64,000 nucleotides of DNA from Dyadobacter sp. CY261 (GTDB lineage: Bacteria; Bacteroidota; Bacteroidia; Cytophagales; Spirosomataceae). This document shows positions 7,773 to 16,002 of the stretch, piece by piece; positions within the stretch are counted from its first letter, which is position 1, and each line of letters starts with the position of its first letter. The DNA lies in NCBI RefSeq assembly GCF_021440085.1, contig NZ_JAKCPW010000019.1:1-64000 (forward strand), read 5' to 3'. The translations under genes and the position numbers were made by a program. The notes under the pieces are model-generated. The model was not told the DNA's origin and searched no databases. It saw nothing but the letters and a program-made list of their open reading frames with translations.

Positions 7773-9169
7773 AAAGGAAAGTAAAGCGGGGCGGGTCGGG
7801 ATTAAGGCACGCCCTTGCAATATTTCTAACGATTCTGCTGCTCTCTGCCGGACGGTATTCTTTTGCTCAGACTTATTTTTATTTTGAAAATAAAATCATA
7901 TATCCCAACGACTCTTCGCTGACTTTCTACACGCTGATGAGCTTTTACAGCAACGGCAGCGGTCTCGCGACAGTAAAATATAAAGACCCATCTTCCGGAG
8001 AAAACCGGCTTTTCGAAATTAGCCTCCTCGATTCCGCTGGCGCAGATGTAAGCAAGCAACGTTACCTGGTCCAGAGTGGGGAAGCCTTGCCAATAGAAGG
8101 TTTTGTCGATTCGAATTACGTTTCTCCCAAATTTGTATTTCAAAAGAAAAAAGAGGGCGATCAGACGTTTTTTGAGCCTTCCGCGCTGATGTATCAATGG
8201 CCGGACGGAAGCTGGCACTCCTCCGAAATGCTGATGAACAAGCAAATGGATAGTCGGGAGCTGCGGGGGGAAGACGCACTTGTACTTTTTTTCTACGACT
8301 CCGACAGCGATTTCTATAACCGTTTGCATGCTGTGCGGTCAACTCCTCCAAGTGCTACCGCAAGAAAGGAAAAATTCTATCTGATTACCGTTATCAATTC
8401 GCTGGATTCTACCATCGGAGCGAGTGCGGATAAGGACATGAGAAATGTAGTCCGTCTTTTCACGCAGGTGGCGCAAGATATGGAGATGGAAATCCGGGTT
8501 CAAAGAATTATGGACAAGGATTTTAGTAAGATGTCGGTGGAAGTTGCCCTGGCAAAGCTGCAACCTTCGCCGATTGATGTCGTCCTGTTTTATTACAGCG
8601 GCCATGGTTTCAGGTATTCCAATGATGCCAGTTTGTATCCCCGAATGTCTTTCCGGACGAAAAGTTATGCCGATCTTGACAAAAATAATCTCAGCCTGGA
8701 AGCTGTCTACAAAGTTCTGGTAAGGAAAAAAGCAAAAGTAACGCTCGTACTTGCCGACTGCTGCAATGAAGATATCGGTGTGCCTGTGCCGCTGGCAGAG
8801 GAATTTATCAGGATGAAGTCGTCCAACCGCAAGCCGCCATTGAATAAACAGCTTTGCAAAAAGTTGTTTTTCCCGCCCAAGCCGGTTTCTATCCTGATTG
8901 GGGCGGCGGACAAAAACCAACTGGCGGTTTGCAGCAATGAGCTGGGCGGGTATTTCACGCATTCACTGACATCAGAGCTGGAAACGCAGTTTTATCAAAG
9001 CTTTTCATCCGAAGGCACCTGGCGTAGTATCCTGGCGGCAAGCAGGAAAAAAGCATTCAACCGATCCTTGGAAGCTGCCTGCGAAACCAGGGACGGAAAG
9101 GTTGATCCGCGTACGGGAAAGCCGTTTGCGCCATGCCTGCAAATGGCGAGGTTTGCGGTGGTTCCTTAG
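7769..9169 (+). CDS. Exported caspase-fold (peptidase C14-like) protein
   Basis: A 466-residue protein. Residues 1-33 form a signal peptide (HALAIFLTILLLSAGRYSFA). Residues 35-190 are a beta-rich region of unknown fold. The caspase-like domain follows: the catalytic His is H279 in YYSGHGFRY and the cysteine is C332 in LVLADCCNED, the Asp-x-Cys arrangement of metacaspases with Asn in place of the usual His after Cys. The product should act outside the cytoplasm, unlike the cytosolic caspase-like effectors of known defence systems. It is coupled to the lipoprotein gene before it, and the next caspase gene ends 2 bp past its own stop on the other strand. Substrates cannot be told. Confidence 0.8.
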   Translation: MKRKVKRGGSGLRHALAIFLTILLLSAGRYSFAQTYFYFENKIIYPNDSSLTFYTLMSFYSNGSGLATVKYKDPSSGENRLFEISLLDSAGADVSKQRYLVQSGEALPIEGFVDSNYVSPKFVFQKKKEGDQTFFEPSALMYQWPDGSWHSSEMLMNKQMDSRELRGEDALVLFFYDSDSDFYNRLHAVRSTPPSATARKEKFYLITVINSLDSTIGASADKDMRNVVRLFTQVAQDMEMEIRVQRIMDKDFSKMSVEVALAKLQPSPIDVVLFYYSGHGFRYSNDASLYPRMSFRTKSYADLDKNNLSLEAVYKVLVRKKAKVTLVLADCCNEDIGVPVPLAEEFIRMKSSNRKPPLNKQLCKKLFFPPKPVSILIGAADKNQLAVCSNELGGYFTHSLTSELETQFYQSFSSEGTWRSILAASRKKAFNRSLEAACETRDGKVDPRTGKPFAPCLQMARFAVVP

Positions 9170-9171
9170 TA

Positions 9172-12100
9172 TCAGTCTGGAATGCGGTAATCCAGCGCGC
9201 TCACCCAATGTTCATAGGTTTCGGATTTATAATCGATGGCTTCGAGTTGCGCGGCGTATTGCTTTTTCAGCTTTTTCCATTCTGCCGACGCACGCATTGC
9301 GGTCCACGCAGGATCGGTGTTCAATACATAGCCAAAGTTGAAACCGGTTTCGAGGGCCTTTTTTAATGCAATAAGCGCCTTTGAGTTCTGCTTAAGCAAA
9401 GCATTCATTCGGGCAATGGAGTAATAGCGGTTGAACGCCGCTTCTTTTACGCCGTCATCAACCATATCTCCGGGCTTTTCAGTGGGTATCAGCTGAAGGT
9501 GATGGAGCGCCTGGATATTGTTTCCTGTCAACCAGTTTACTCTTGCATTTAACATAGGAATGGGCGGCTTGGAGGAGTTACCTATGATTCTCGCCGTTTT
9601 CAATAGCCTGAATGCCTGATCGCGCGCTCCGCTGAGGGCGTAGCATTCTGCCAGCTTGATATTTTGTTCAGGCGTGGTCAGATTAAGCCGGTAAAGAATT
9701 TTAAGTTGATCCATGGCAAAGACCGATTCGTAGATCGAAAAGCTATAATCGATGATTTTGTTGCGAAGCGCCAACCCGGGTTCCTGCTGACCGAGGAGTG
9801 TTTTGTACGCTTGCATGGCGGCTTGTCCATTTCCCATCCAGGCGTTGAGGTCTGCGATGGCTTCGAGCATTTTCGGGTCCGGTTGTAAATCGCCGGATAG
9901 CGTTACGGCCAATTCAAGGTTTTCCAATGCACTTTTAACCGGGTCGTATTTGGGAGTAGGGACAACAACTTGCTCGTCTATGCCTGGCAACGTGAAGCTG
10001 ATTTCGATATTGTTATCACTTGTTTCGTCCATCAAAGCAAAGGGATAGGCATAGTAGTTGATGTTTTCATAAACCGCTTTGTATCGTTCGGGGGGCGTTT
10101 TTTGGAACGCGAGCCGGAGCCGGCTGTACAAGAACATACCTGCCTTTTGCTGCCAGTCGGACTCACGAGGGAAAATTCGGAGCATTCTTTGATAAAAAGC
10201 ATAAGTGTAGGCTTCTGCCGTGCGATTTATAGCCAGCCAGTAAAAGTTAATATCGATGCCGCTGATCAGCTGAAATGGTCCTGAATTTGTCTGAGTATGC
10301 CGGACATTACCTGCTTCCCTGTTCTGCCTTACCTGTTCAAGCAGTGTTTTTTCAGCCATCAAATAATTTCCTGATCTTTCGTACAGATTTGCCAGTTTAA
10401 TATACCCACCCATTTGAATAGGGGATTCGTAGCGGGATATAAGCGCTTCGTAACCCCCAAATTTTCCTTCGAAAACCATTTGCCGAAATGCATCTGGCGC
10501 CGTGCCCGGTGGTGTTTTCAGGTCTTTGAAAGTCGCCTGGTCGAGTTGCCGTCGATTTTCGATTTTGCTGATGAGGGAATATTCTTCCGATGCCTGGCTG
10601 ATCTTTCTCTGATGCTCGTAAGTACTGCCCAGCAAGTAATGATCTTCCAGCAGATCGTATTGGTAAGGAAGATGGACCACTGTTAAACTGTCGGGATTGT
10701 AATCCAATTTTAACTCAGGTTTAAGCAATGCGATCATGGCAGAATCGGATTGGTAGGAGCGCACCGCCTCCAAAAAGAGCAGCTCAGCTTCCCGCCATTT
10801 CTGTTTTGTATAAAGTAATTTGCCCATATAATGATAGGCCAGGTGCAAACCGCCGCTCAGCTCTTTTGTGAGTGTTTCCAAAGTTTGCAAAGCCGCATCC
10901 GGATTTGACTTTATCTGGCGCAATGCATTCATGAGCTTCGGGTAGGGAGTTTCCGCGGGAGTTGCAGAATCACCTGGAACATCGCCAGATCCTGTCTGCC
11001 TTACAAATAGCGTAGGTGGCCCGCCCAGTTCTACGCCATAAGTGAAGCTTTTGTCATTGATTGCAAAATCCTTCTTGCGCGAGTACGCGGCAGCCAGAAA
11101 CCAATCGGCCTTTTTATAATCGCCTGTGCGGATATATAAGTCTCCCAACCTTTCATAAGGGAGGAAATGGATATTGTTTTTTGAAATAGCCTTTTGGAAA
11201 TAGCTTTCAGCAGCGAAGAGGTTGCCTTGTTTGGCCATTACCAGCCCGGCATTCATGAACGTATAGGAAAGGTCGTTTTGCAAAGAATCCGCTACTCGTA
11301 CGGCGAACGCGGCTTTTTTCAGGTTACCGGTAGCCAGGTTCAGCCTGATCTGATTACTCCATGGTATGGCCCACGTGGGGGCGTATTCTTTGGCGGTGTT
11401 GAATTCGCGATCAGCCAGAACATATTGCTTGCTGCGCATGTAAAGGTTGCCTAGTTCATTGTAGATGTAAGCGGCATACGGTTCCAGTTTCATCGCCCGC
11501 TGTTGCGCCCGTATCGCACGGGTGAGTAATGCCGGGCTATTCGGCCACGTGGCCATTTCGAGTCGGACAATGAGTCCGGAAATGTAAGCTTCCTGAACGG
11601 CAAGTAATTGATGCAGATAATCCTGCTCCGGGGTGATTTGTAATGCAATGCGGAGCATTTGAATAAAATCACCGTACCGGCGATCCCCGGTATAATAGTA
11701 TTGCCGTTTTTCCAGCTCAGCCACGTCGCCTTCCAGGTAGGCATTCACCATATCCTGTGCGATACCATGCACGGTTTGGATAAATCGATCGTTGAAGCGG
11801 TTTGCGAGGGCTTTACTTCTCAACAGCTGGTTTTTAAGCAACAGAAGTGTGTCGGTATCTGCAAAAGAATAGCTGCCGGTATTGTCGGGGTCTGTAAACA
11901 TGAGGGAGTCTTCCTGTCTTTTCAACCGTTGTTGGTAGGCAATGCAATCGTTGATAATTTTCAGTGGCAGACTATCCCTGGATATTTTGCCGTAAGTAGC
12001 AAAGTGCAACTTGTTTTCGATGGGTCCGGTCTGCATCAACCTGAAAAAATAATCGATGGGCTGCTTTGCCAGGGGTTTAAAGGTTCTTGATAAGGACTTA

Positions 12101-13005
12101 AAATAGTTTTCGTCCTGAGTTTCGTGCGATGTTGTACCGTCCGGTTCACCGGTATTTACAACGGCCATTGGTTGATTGGGATTTCCAGCCAGCACGGGGC
12201 GTTGCTTATATGCATTACGGATCAATGCTTTGTCGGAAGCGAAGGCCGAGTCGAGGTATGTACCCAGTTCTCTCAACTGTATCGTGTCGTTGTGATTGCG
12301 GTCGGCGTGGCCATTCAATCCTTTCAAAAGATAATAGGAGAATACGCCGCGGCCGCCCCCCCAGTAATTGCCTTCCGCCGCCTTTTCATCGACGCCGCAC
12401 GCCGCCAGTCTGACCTCGTTGTTCAATATCAATCTCAACTGGTTGGCTACTAATTGCCTGCCCTTATAATAATCCCCGGCCAGCTTTCCTGTATGGCATG
12501 CGTCGGTAACCAAAACCACCGTGGCATTGCTTTGGGCAGAAAGATGGTTTGCTACCTTATTCAGGTCTTCGATGGTGATGGCATTGTTGCGGTAGTTGTT
12601 TGGGGGAGAATTGTAACCCAGCAGGTAACCCAGGCTAAAAGTGTTCTGTGTTTCGACATCTCCGTGACCGGAAAAATAGAAATAGGCCTTATCGTTTTCG
12701 GTGCAGCGCTCCTGCAACCAGGTCAATGCGCCGTAGATCTCCGCTATGGTCGCATTTTCATTTAGCAATAACCTGATATTATCAACCGGTACATTTCCTC
12801 CTGCTTTGGATTGCAGATATGCCGCAAACATCGTCGCGTCCTTATCGGCAAATTGGAGGGTCGAAAGGGCCGTGTTCTGATACTCGGAGATCCCCACAAT
12901 CACGGCATAAGTATTCTCTCGGCCGGTGTTGTGCTGTGCCAGGCTATGATGACCGGCTGTGATGCAGATAGTCCATAGCAGAAAATGTTGCTTCCAGCAA
13001 TTCAT
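9172..13005 (-). CDS. Large exported caspase-TPR protein
   Basis: A 1277-residue protein: signal peptide (ends near HHSLAQ, residue 24), peptidase C14 caspase domain at about 30-280 with catalytic H114 (YFSGHGD) and C170 (VTDACHTG), then a long helical part with tetratricopeptide repeats (clear ones at about 515-650, such as YNELGNLYMRSKQYVLADRE) up to the C-terminus. The catalytic pair is canonical, so activity is likely. TPRs usually bind partner proteins and could present substrates. It converges with the other caspase gene with a 2-bp gap, leaving no room for a terminator. A second copy of the fold next to a TPR kinase suggests one regulatory block, which is inference. Confidence 0.85.
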   Translation of the reverse strand: MNCWKQHFLLWTICITAGHHSLAQHNTGRENTYAVIVGISEYQNTALSTLQFADKDATMFAAYLQSKAGGNVPVDNIRLLLNENATIAEIYGALTWLQERCTENDKAYFYFSGHGDVETQNTFSLGYLLGYNSPPNNYRNNAITIEDLNKVANHLSAQSNATVVLVTDACHTGKLAGDYYKGRQLVANQLRLILNNEVRLAACGVDEKAAEGNYWGGGRGVFSYYLLKGLNGHADRNHNDTIQLRELGTYLDSAFASDKALIRNAYKQRPVLAGNPNQPMAVVNTGEPDGTTSHETQDENYFKSLSRTFKPLAKQPIDYFFRLMQTGPIENKLHFATYGKISRDSLPLKIINDCIAYQQRLKRQEDSLMFTDPDNTGSYSFADTDTLLLLKNQLLRSKALANRFNDRFIQTVHGIAQDMVNAYLEGDVAELEKRQYYYTGDRRYGDFIQMLRIALQITPEQDYLHQLLAVQEAYISGLIVRLEMATWPNSPALLTRAIRAQQRAMKLEPYAAYIYNELGNLYMRSKQYVLADREFNTAKEYAPTWAIPWSNQIRLNLATGNLKKAAFAVRVADSLQNDLSYTFMNAGLVMAKQGNLFAAESYFQKAISKNNIHFLPYERLGDLYIRTGDYKKADWFLAAAYSRKKDFAINDKSFTYGVELGGPPTLFVRQTGSGDVPGDSATPAETPYPKLMNALRQIKSNPDAALQTLETLTKELSGGLHLAYHYMGKLLYTKQKWREAELLFLEAVRSYQSDSAMIALLKPELKLDYNPDSLTVVHLPYQYDLLEDHYLLGSTYEHQRKISQASEEYSLISKIENRRQLDQATFKDLKTPPGTAPDAFRQMVFEGKFGGYEALISRYESPIQMGGYIKLANLYERSGNYLMAEKTLLEQVRQNREAGNVRHTQTNSGPFQLISGIDINFYWLAINRTAEAYTYAFYQRMLRIFPRESDWQQKAGMFLYSRLRLAFQKTPPERYKAVYENINYYAYPFALMDETSDNNIEISFTLPGIDEQVVVPTPKYDPVKSALENLELAVTLSGDLQPDPKMLEAIADLNAWMGNGQAAMQAYKTLLGQQEPGLALRNKIIDYSFSIYESVFAMDQLKILYRLNLTTPEQNIKLAECYALSGARDQAFRLLKTARIIGNSSKPPIPMLNARVNWLTGNNIQALHHLQLIPTEKPGDMVDDGVKEAAFNRYYSIARMNALLKQNSKALIALKKALETGFNFGYVLNTDPAWTAMRASAEWKKLKKQYAAQLEAIDYKSETYEHWVSALDYRIPD

Positions 13006-13074
13006 AAACCGTTTAACTTAGAAAGAGGGCTTGAAACCGATTGATAATTAGAATTTTATCAAGGTATTCATATT

Positions 13075-13095
13075 GTTAAATTTAAAATATTTAAC
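13075..13095. promoter_or_regulatory. Palindrome between divergent genes
   Basis: GTTAAAT (13075-13081) and ATTTAAC (13089-13095) form a 7-bp inverted repeat with a 7-base AT spacer. It lies 70 bp upstream of the caspase-TPR gene and 8 bp upstream of the small membrane protein start on the other strand. It could be an operator serving either gene. No regulator is assigned. Confidence 0.3.
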
Positions 13096-13103
13096 CTGAT
13101 AAA

Positions 13104-13403
13104 ATGAAAATTATATTCTGGCTTGCTATTGCGCTTGAATCCGGCGGGCTTACTTATTTTGTCCGCAAAGCCTGGCTACTGTCGAGAGCTGACCAGCGCT
13201 ACGTTTACCCGGAGCATTACAGGCAGGTCTTGTACCCGATTCTGGTGCTCTCATTGTTGATTATTGTGAGCCTTCTTGTCAAATATTATTTCCAGTCGGA
13301 CAAGTCAGCCACGTTTGTGGCATTGCTTCCTGTGATCATGTTGGTGCTTGCGTTGGTGGGGATGATCGTTGGGACGATCCTGGTGGGAGGAAAATGGCAC
13401 TGA
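13104..13403 (+). CDS. Small membrane protein, unknown role
   Basis: A 99-residue protein with three hydrophobic stretches: residues 1-20, about 45-63 (ILVLSLLIIVSLLVKYYF) and 70-94 (LLPVIMLVLALVGMIVGTIL). No family is recognised. It is read away from the caspase-TPR gene and is followed after 24 bp by a hairpin that acts as a terminator for the other strand. The start is ATG 13104, with no Shine-Dalgarno. Confidence 0.6.
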   Translation: MKIIFWLAIALESGGLTYFVRKAWLLSRADQRYVYPEHYRQVLYPILVLSLLIIVSLLVKYYFQSDKSATFVALLPVIMLVLALVGMIVGTILVGGKWH

Positions 13404-13420
13404 ATGGCTTTAAATGGATA

Positions 13421-13457
13421 TAAAAAAACACGCAGGTTTCAAAATGAACCCGCGTGT
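13421..13457 (-). terminator. Intrinsic terminator on the minus strand
   Basis: ACACGC (13428-13433) pairs with GCGTGT (13452-13457) and GGTTT with GAACC inside it. The seven A before the stem become a T tract on the minus strand. It would end a leftward transcript coming from the tRNA-like sequence at 13533-13693. Confidence 0.75.
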
Positions 13458-13532
13458 CAAATTACACTTCATCAACAAACTAAAAACCAAATAAAACTAA
13501 TACGAAAAAAATCGCTTGTCAAGTTTTTTTTG

Positions 13533-13693
13533 CTGTAGGAGGGGGATTCGAACCACCCACGGTGCGGTTAGCTACGGTACAAATACTGTTGGTGGTCCAC
13601 CCCAGTCGACTTGCGTCGGCATTATGCCGCGTTTATCCCTTATTCACCACCCCCGAGACAGGAGGGCATGGCTGCCAATTTCATCACCCTACA
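13533..13693 (-). ncRNA. tRNA-Leu-like RNA with a very long variable region
   Basis: On the minus strand the ends pair as a 7-bp acceptor stem (TGTAGGG at 13693-13687 with TCCTACA at 13540-13534). A Leu-type D-arm (TGATGAAATTGGCAGCCAT), a hairpin CCCTC-CTGTCTC-GGGGG in the anticodon position and a T-arm with GGTTCGAATCC follow in the right order. Two features are abnormal: about 90 bases lie between the anticodon arm and the T-arm, where Leu tRNAs have 10-20, and the loop triplet would be GTC, an Asp anticodon. One T-stem pair is also broken. It has its own terminator and a TTGACA/TATAAT-like promoter (13774-13804), so it is probably transcribed. It may be a tRNA pseudogene or a tRNA-like RNA with another use. 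Confidence 0.4.
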
Positions 13694-13767
13694 ATGTGAA
13701 CTTATCCGAGTAAAGAGCCGTTATTGGCTTCTTTTCTCAATTTGGTTCTGCAAAACTAAAACTTCTG

Positions 13768-13868
13768 TTCTGAATTATAAAATATTTTCATTTAAAATTG
13801 TCAAAATTTACAATTCTTTCATAATTTGGATTGCATCATTACGAATAATTCAAACTTTTAATTCAGAA
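13768..13868. promoter_or_regulatory. Inverted TTCTGAATTA/TAATTCAGAA pair
   Basis: TTCTGAATTA at 13768-13777 and its exact complement TAATTCAGAA at 13859-13868 flank the promoter region between the leftward tRNA-like RNA and the AsnC gene. The first overlaps the TATAAT of the leftward promoter and the second touches the AsnC start codon. Lrp/AsnC proteins often control their own and the divergent gene, so autoregulation is a fair inference. Confidence 0.4.
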
Positions 13869-14338
13869 TGCAAAAATATTCAGATATTGATAGTACTGAT
13901 CTCCGCATCCTTTCCCTACTGATCGAGAACGCCGCGTTACCGTACACGGAAATCGGGAAGCGGGTCTTTGTCTCCGGCGGGACCGTCCATGTCCGTATGA
14001 AAAAGCTCGAACAGATGGGGGTCGTCAAGGGCTCGCAACTGGTAATCGATCCCACTAAACTGGGGTGGGACATCAGCGCTTTTTTGGGAATCTACCTCGA
14101 TAAAAGTTCGTTATACGAGCAGGTCGCCACGGAGCTCGAAGGTATTCCGGAAGTTGTAAACATTCATTATACAACGGGTATTTACAGTATATTCATTAAA
14201 ATCGTGTGCAGGGATACCGGGCACCTTCGCGAAATACTTCACGACAAGATTCAAAAAGTAAACGGGATTCAGCGGACCGAAACATTTATCTCGCTTGAAG
14301 AACGCATTAATCGCTCTATTCCACTGTCGGAAAGCTAG
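13868..14338 (+). CDS. Lrp/AsnC family transcriptional regulator
   Basis: A 156-residue protein of the usual Lrp/AsnC size. Residues 5-55 form the winged helix-turn-helix (STDLRILSLLIENAALPYTE, recognition helix near SGGTVHVRMKKLEQMG) and residues 70-145 the RAM effector domain (VVNIHYTTGIYSIFIKI). Such proteins sense amino acids or related small molecules as octamers. The helix SGGTVHVRM departs from the usual SxxTVxxRI only slightly. It stands alone, with a possible self-binding site at its start codon. The regulon cannot be told from sequence. Confidence 0.9.
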   Translation: MQKYSDIDSTDLRILSLLIENAALPYTEIGKRVFVSGGTVHVRMKKLEQMGVVKGSQLVIDPTKLGWDISAFLGIYLDKSSLYEQVATELEGIPEVVNIHYTTGIYSIFIKIVCRDTGHLREILHDKIQKVNGIQRTETFISLEERINRSIPLSES

Positions 14339-14387
14339 TTACAAATTTCCCTTGAATGCATTAAAATAAATTGGTAGATTTGCGTTG

Positions 14388-14414
14388 TATATATAAAAAA
14401 CTTATATATATTTG
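14388..14414 (+). promoter_or_regulatory. padR promoter with overlapping palindromic operator
   Basis: TATATATAA (14388-14396), spacer AAAAC, TTATATATA (14402-14410) is a perfect 9-bp inverted repeat. It overlaps TATATTTG (14407-14414), which fits the TAnnTTTG -7 box of Bacteroidota and stands 20 bp before the PadR start codon. PadR proteins bind AT-rich palindromes and repress their own operon; binding here would block the polymerase. Confidence 0.6.
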
Positions 14415-14433
14415 CTATATAAAAATTTCACTC

Positions 14434-14787
14434 ATGGAGAATAACACAACGAGTAACGAGTATGTACGGGGTACACTAAAAACCATCGTGTTGAATTTGC
14501 TGGCAGAACACGACCGGATGTATGGTTATGAGATTACCCAGGAAGTAAAAGACAGAACAGGCGGAGCCATTGCCCTGACATTCGGAGCGCTCTATCCCGT
14601 ACTCCATAAATTGGAACAGGAAGGGTTGCTGCTCACGGAGTCGGTAGAAGTAGACGGCCGCCTTAGAAAATATTATTCCCTGACGCACCGCGGAAATGAA
14701 ACCGCCCGAGCTAAGACCAATGACTTAGAGCGTTTTCTAGATGCTGTACGATTGCTGCTGGCCCCCAGGAACCTGGCAACTGAATAA
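14434..14787 (+). CDS. PadR family transcriptional regulator
   Basis: A 117-residue protein from ATG 14434 (MENNTTSNEYVRG). A winged-helix DNA-binding domain fills most of it: LKTIVLNLLAEHDRMYGYEI, the motif GALYPVLHKLEQEGLL and the wing GRLRKYYSLTHRG. A short C-terminal helix remains for dimerisation. An upstream in-frame codon at 14371 would start inside the promoter, so it is rejected. The TonB gene follows after 38 bp, a pairing frequent in Bacteroidota. It is likely an autorepressor acting through the operator at 14388-14410. Confidence 0.9.
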   Translation: MENNTTSNEYVRGTLKTIVLNLLAEHDRMYGYEITQEVKDRTGGAIALTFGALYPVLHKLEQEGLLLTESVEVDGRLRKYYSLTHRGNETARAKTNDLERFLDAVRLLLAPRNLATE

Positions 14788-14825
14788 ACCACAGTTACAT
14801 GGCTAATCTCTAAATAGATCGATCT

Positions 14826-15851
14826 ATGAAACGCCTTCAGGAAAATCGCATTGACCAAATAAGCAAATATTTGCAGGCAAACAAGCTGGACCCGGAATTG
14901 CTTCCGGAGATTCTCGATCACCTGGCTTGTGAAGCGGAGGAAAATCTTTGGGACGGCAAACCATTCGAGCAGATCTACCAGGATATGGTAAAGGCGGCCG
15001 ATGCGCAAACCCTCCTGAATTTGAGTGTTGATCATCAAAATCTATTAGCCATGGAAAAATCTTTGAATGACATCGTCTTCGAGAACCGTAACAAATCTTA
15101 CGGTGCGTATGATCTGAGAAAAGGTTACGGACAGACTATTCAGCGGTCGGTTGTAATGGGTGTAGCATTCTTTCTGCTGCTGGTGATGTTTCCGAAACTG
15201 TATGCCAAGCTTATTCCCGATCCCAAACCAGATGATATAGCCTGGAGTGTAGAGGCGAAGCCGGTAGATATCAGAGTAGAAGAGCTTCCCAAGCCGCCAC
15301 CGGTGGATGAAGAAATAGCTCCCACGCCCAAGACGGTGAAGTCGCTGACCCCGGAAGTGCTTCCCGATAATCAGGTTGAAATTGAAAACCTGCCGCCAGC
15401 TATAGACGAGCTGGATCATGCGCAGCCCTCCACTGAGACAGCGGATGGAATTGAAAACCTGGATGTGATTGTACCGCCAGTCGAGAATGCCCCGACGGCT
15501 AAATCGGAGGCGACCGGCGCGGAACCAAAAAAAGAAGAAACGTTTATTGTTGTGGAACAGTCGCCACAATATGCAGGTGGTAATGAAGCGATGGCTTCCT
15601 TCCTTAGGAAGAATTTGAAATATCCCAGACCTGCGTCACAGGCAGGCATTCAAGGGAAAGTGTATGTACAATTTACAGTAGGTTCTGATGGAAAAATAGA
15701 GAATGCGTCCGCAATCAAGGGCATCGGGTTCGGTTGCGATGAGGAGGCGGTGAGAGTGGTGAGCATGATGAAAGACTGGATGCCTGGTAAGCAGGCCGGC
15801 GTTCCTGTCCGCGTAAGATTTACCCTGCCGATCGCATTTCAACTGGATTAA
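14826..15851 (+). CDS. tonB: Energy transducer TonB with N-terminal extension
   Basis: A 341-residue protein. Residues 1-75 are a soluble helical segment (LLPEILDHLACEAEENLW) found in TonB proteins encoded next to PadR. Then come the segment NKSYGAYDLRKGYG typical of Bacteroidota TonB, one membrane helix at about 112-128 (VVMGVAFFLLLVMFPKLY), a Pro/Glu-rich periplasmic linker (LPKPPPVDEEIAPTPK) and the C-terminal TonB domain (LKYPRPASQAGIQGKVYVQF to the end). TonB carries proton-motive energy from ExbBD to outer-membrane receptors. No exbBD is nearby. The cytosolic extension before the membrane helix is the unusual part and may allow control by the operon partner. Confidence 0.88.
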   Translation: MKRLQENRIDQISKYLQANKLDPELLPEILDHLACEAEENLWDGKPFEQIYQDMVKAADAQTLLNLSVDHQNLLAMEKSLNDIVFENRNKSYGAYDLRKGYGQTIQRSVVMGVAFFLLLVMFPKLYAKLIPDPKPDDIAWSVEAKPVDIRVEELPKPPPVDEEIAPTPKTVKSLTPEVLPDNQVEIENLPPAIDELDHAQPSTETADGIENLDVIVPPVENAPTAKSEATGAEPKKEETFIVVEQSPQYAGGNEAMASFLRKNLKYPRPASQAGIQGKVYVQFTVGSDGKIENASAIKGIGFGCDEEAVRVVSMMKDWMPGKQAGVPVRVRFTLPIAFQLD

Positions 15852-15891
15852 TCATCGCCCAATTGCGTAGATGCCTCCCTGTTATTGAAGA

Positions 15892-15920
15892 AAATCCTCG
15901 CTTCGGCGGGGATTTTTTCG
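15892..15920 (+). terminator. Intrinsic terminator after tonB
   Basis: AAATCCTCGC (15892-15901), TTCG loop and GCGGGGATTT (15906-15915) with T6 form a strong UUCG-loop terminator 40 bp past the tonB stop. Confidence 0.85.
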
Positions 15921-16002
15921 TTTTTTTGTACCATTAACACCTTTTGCCAGCGGTGCTCGCTGCGTTAGTATTTATGAATAACCATTTCAGTGTGAGTAAT
16001 TA

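Noticed and set aside
5349..13005. The caspase block as a known anti-phage caspase system
   Set aside because: Signal peptides on both caspase-like proteins and the lack of CRISPR, NLR or nucleotide-sensing genes argue against a cytosolic defence system.
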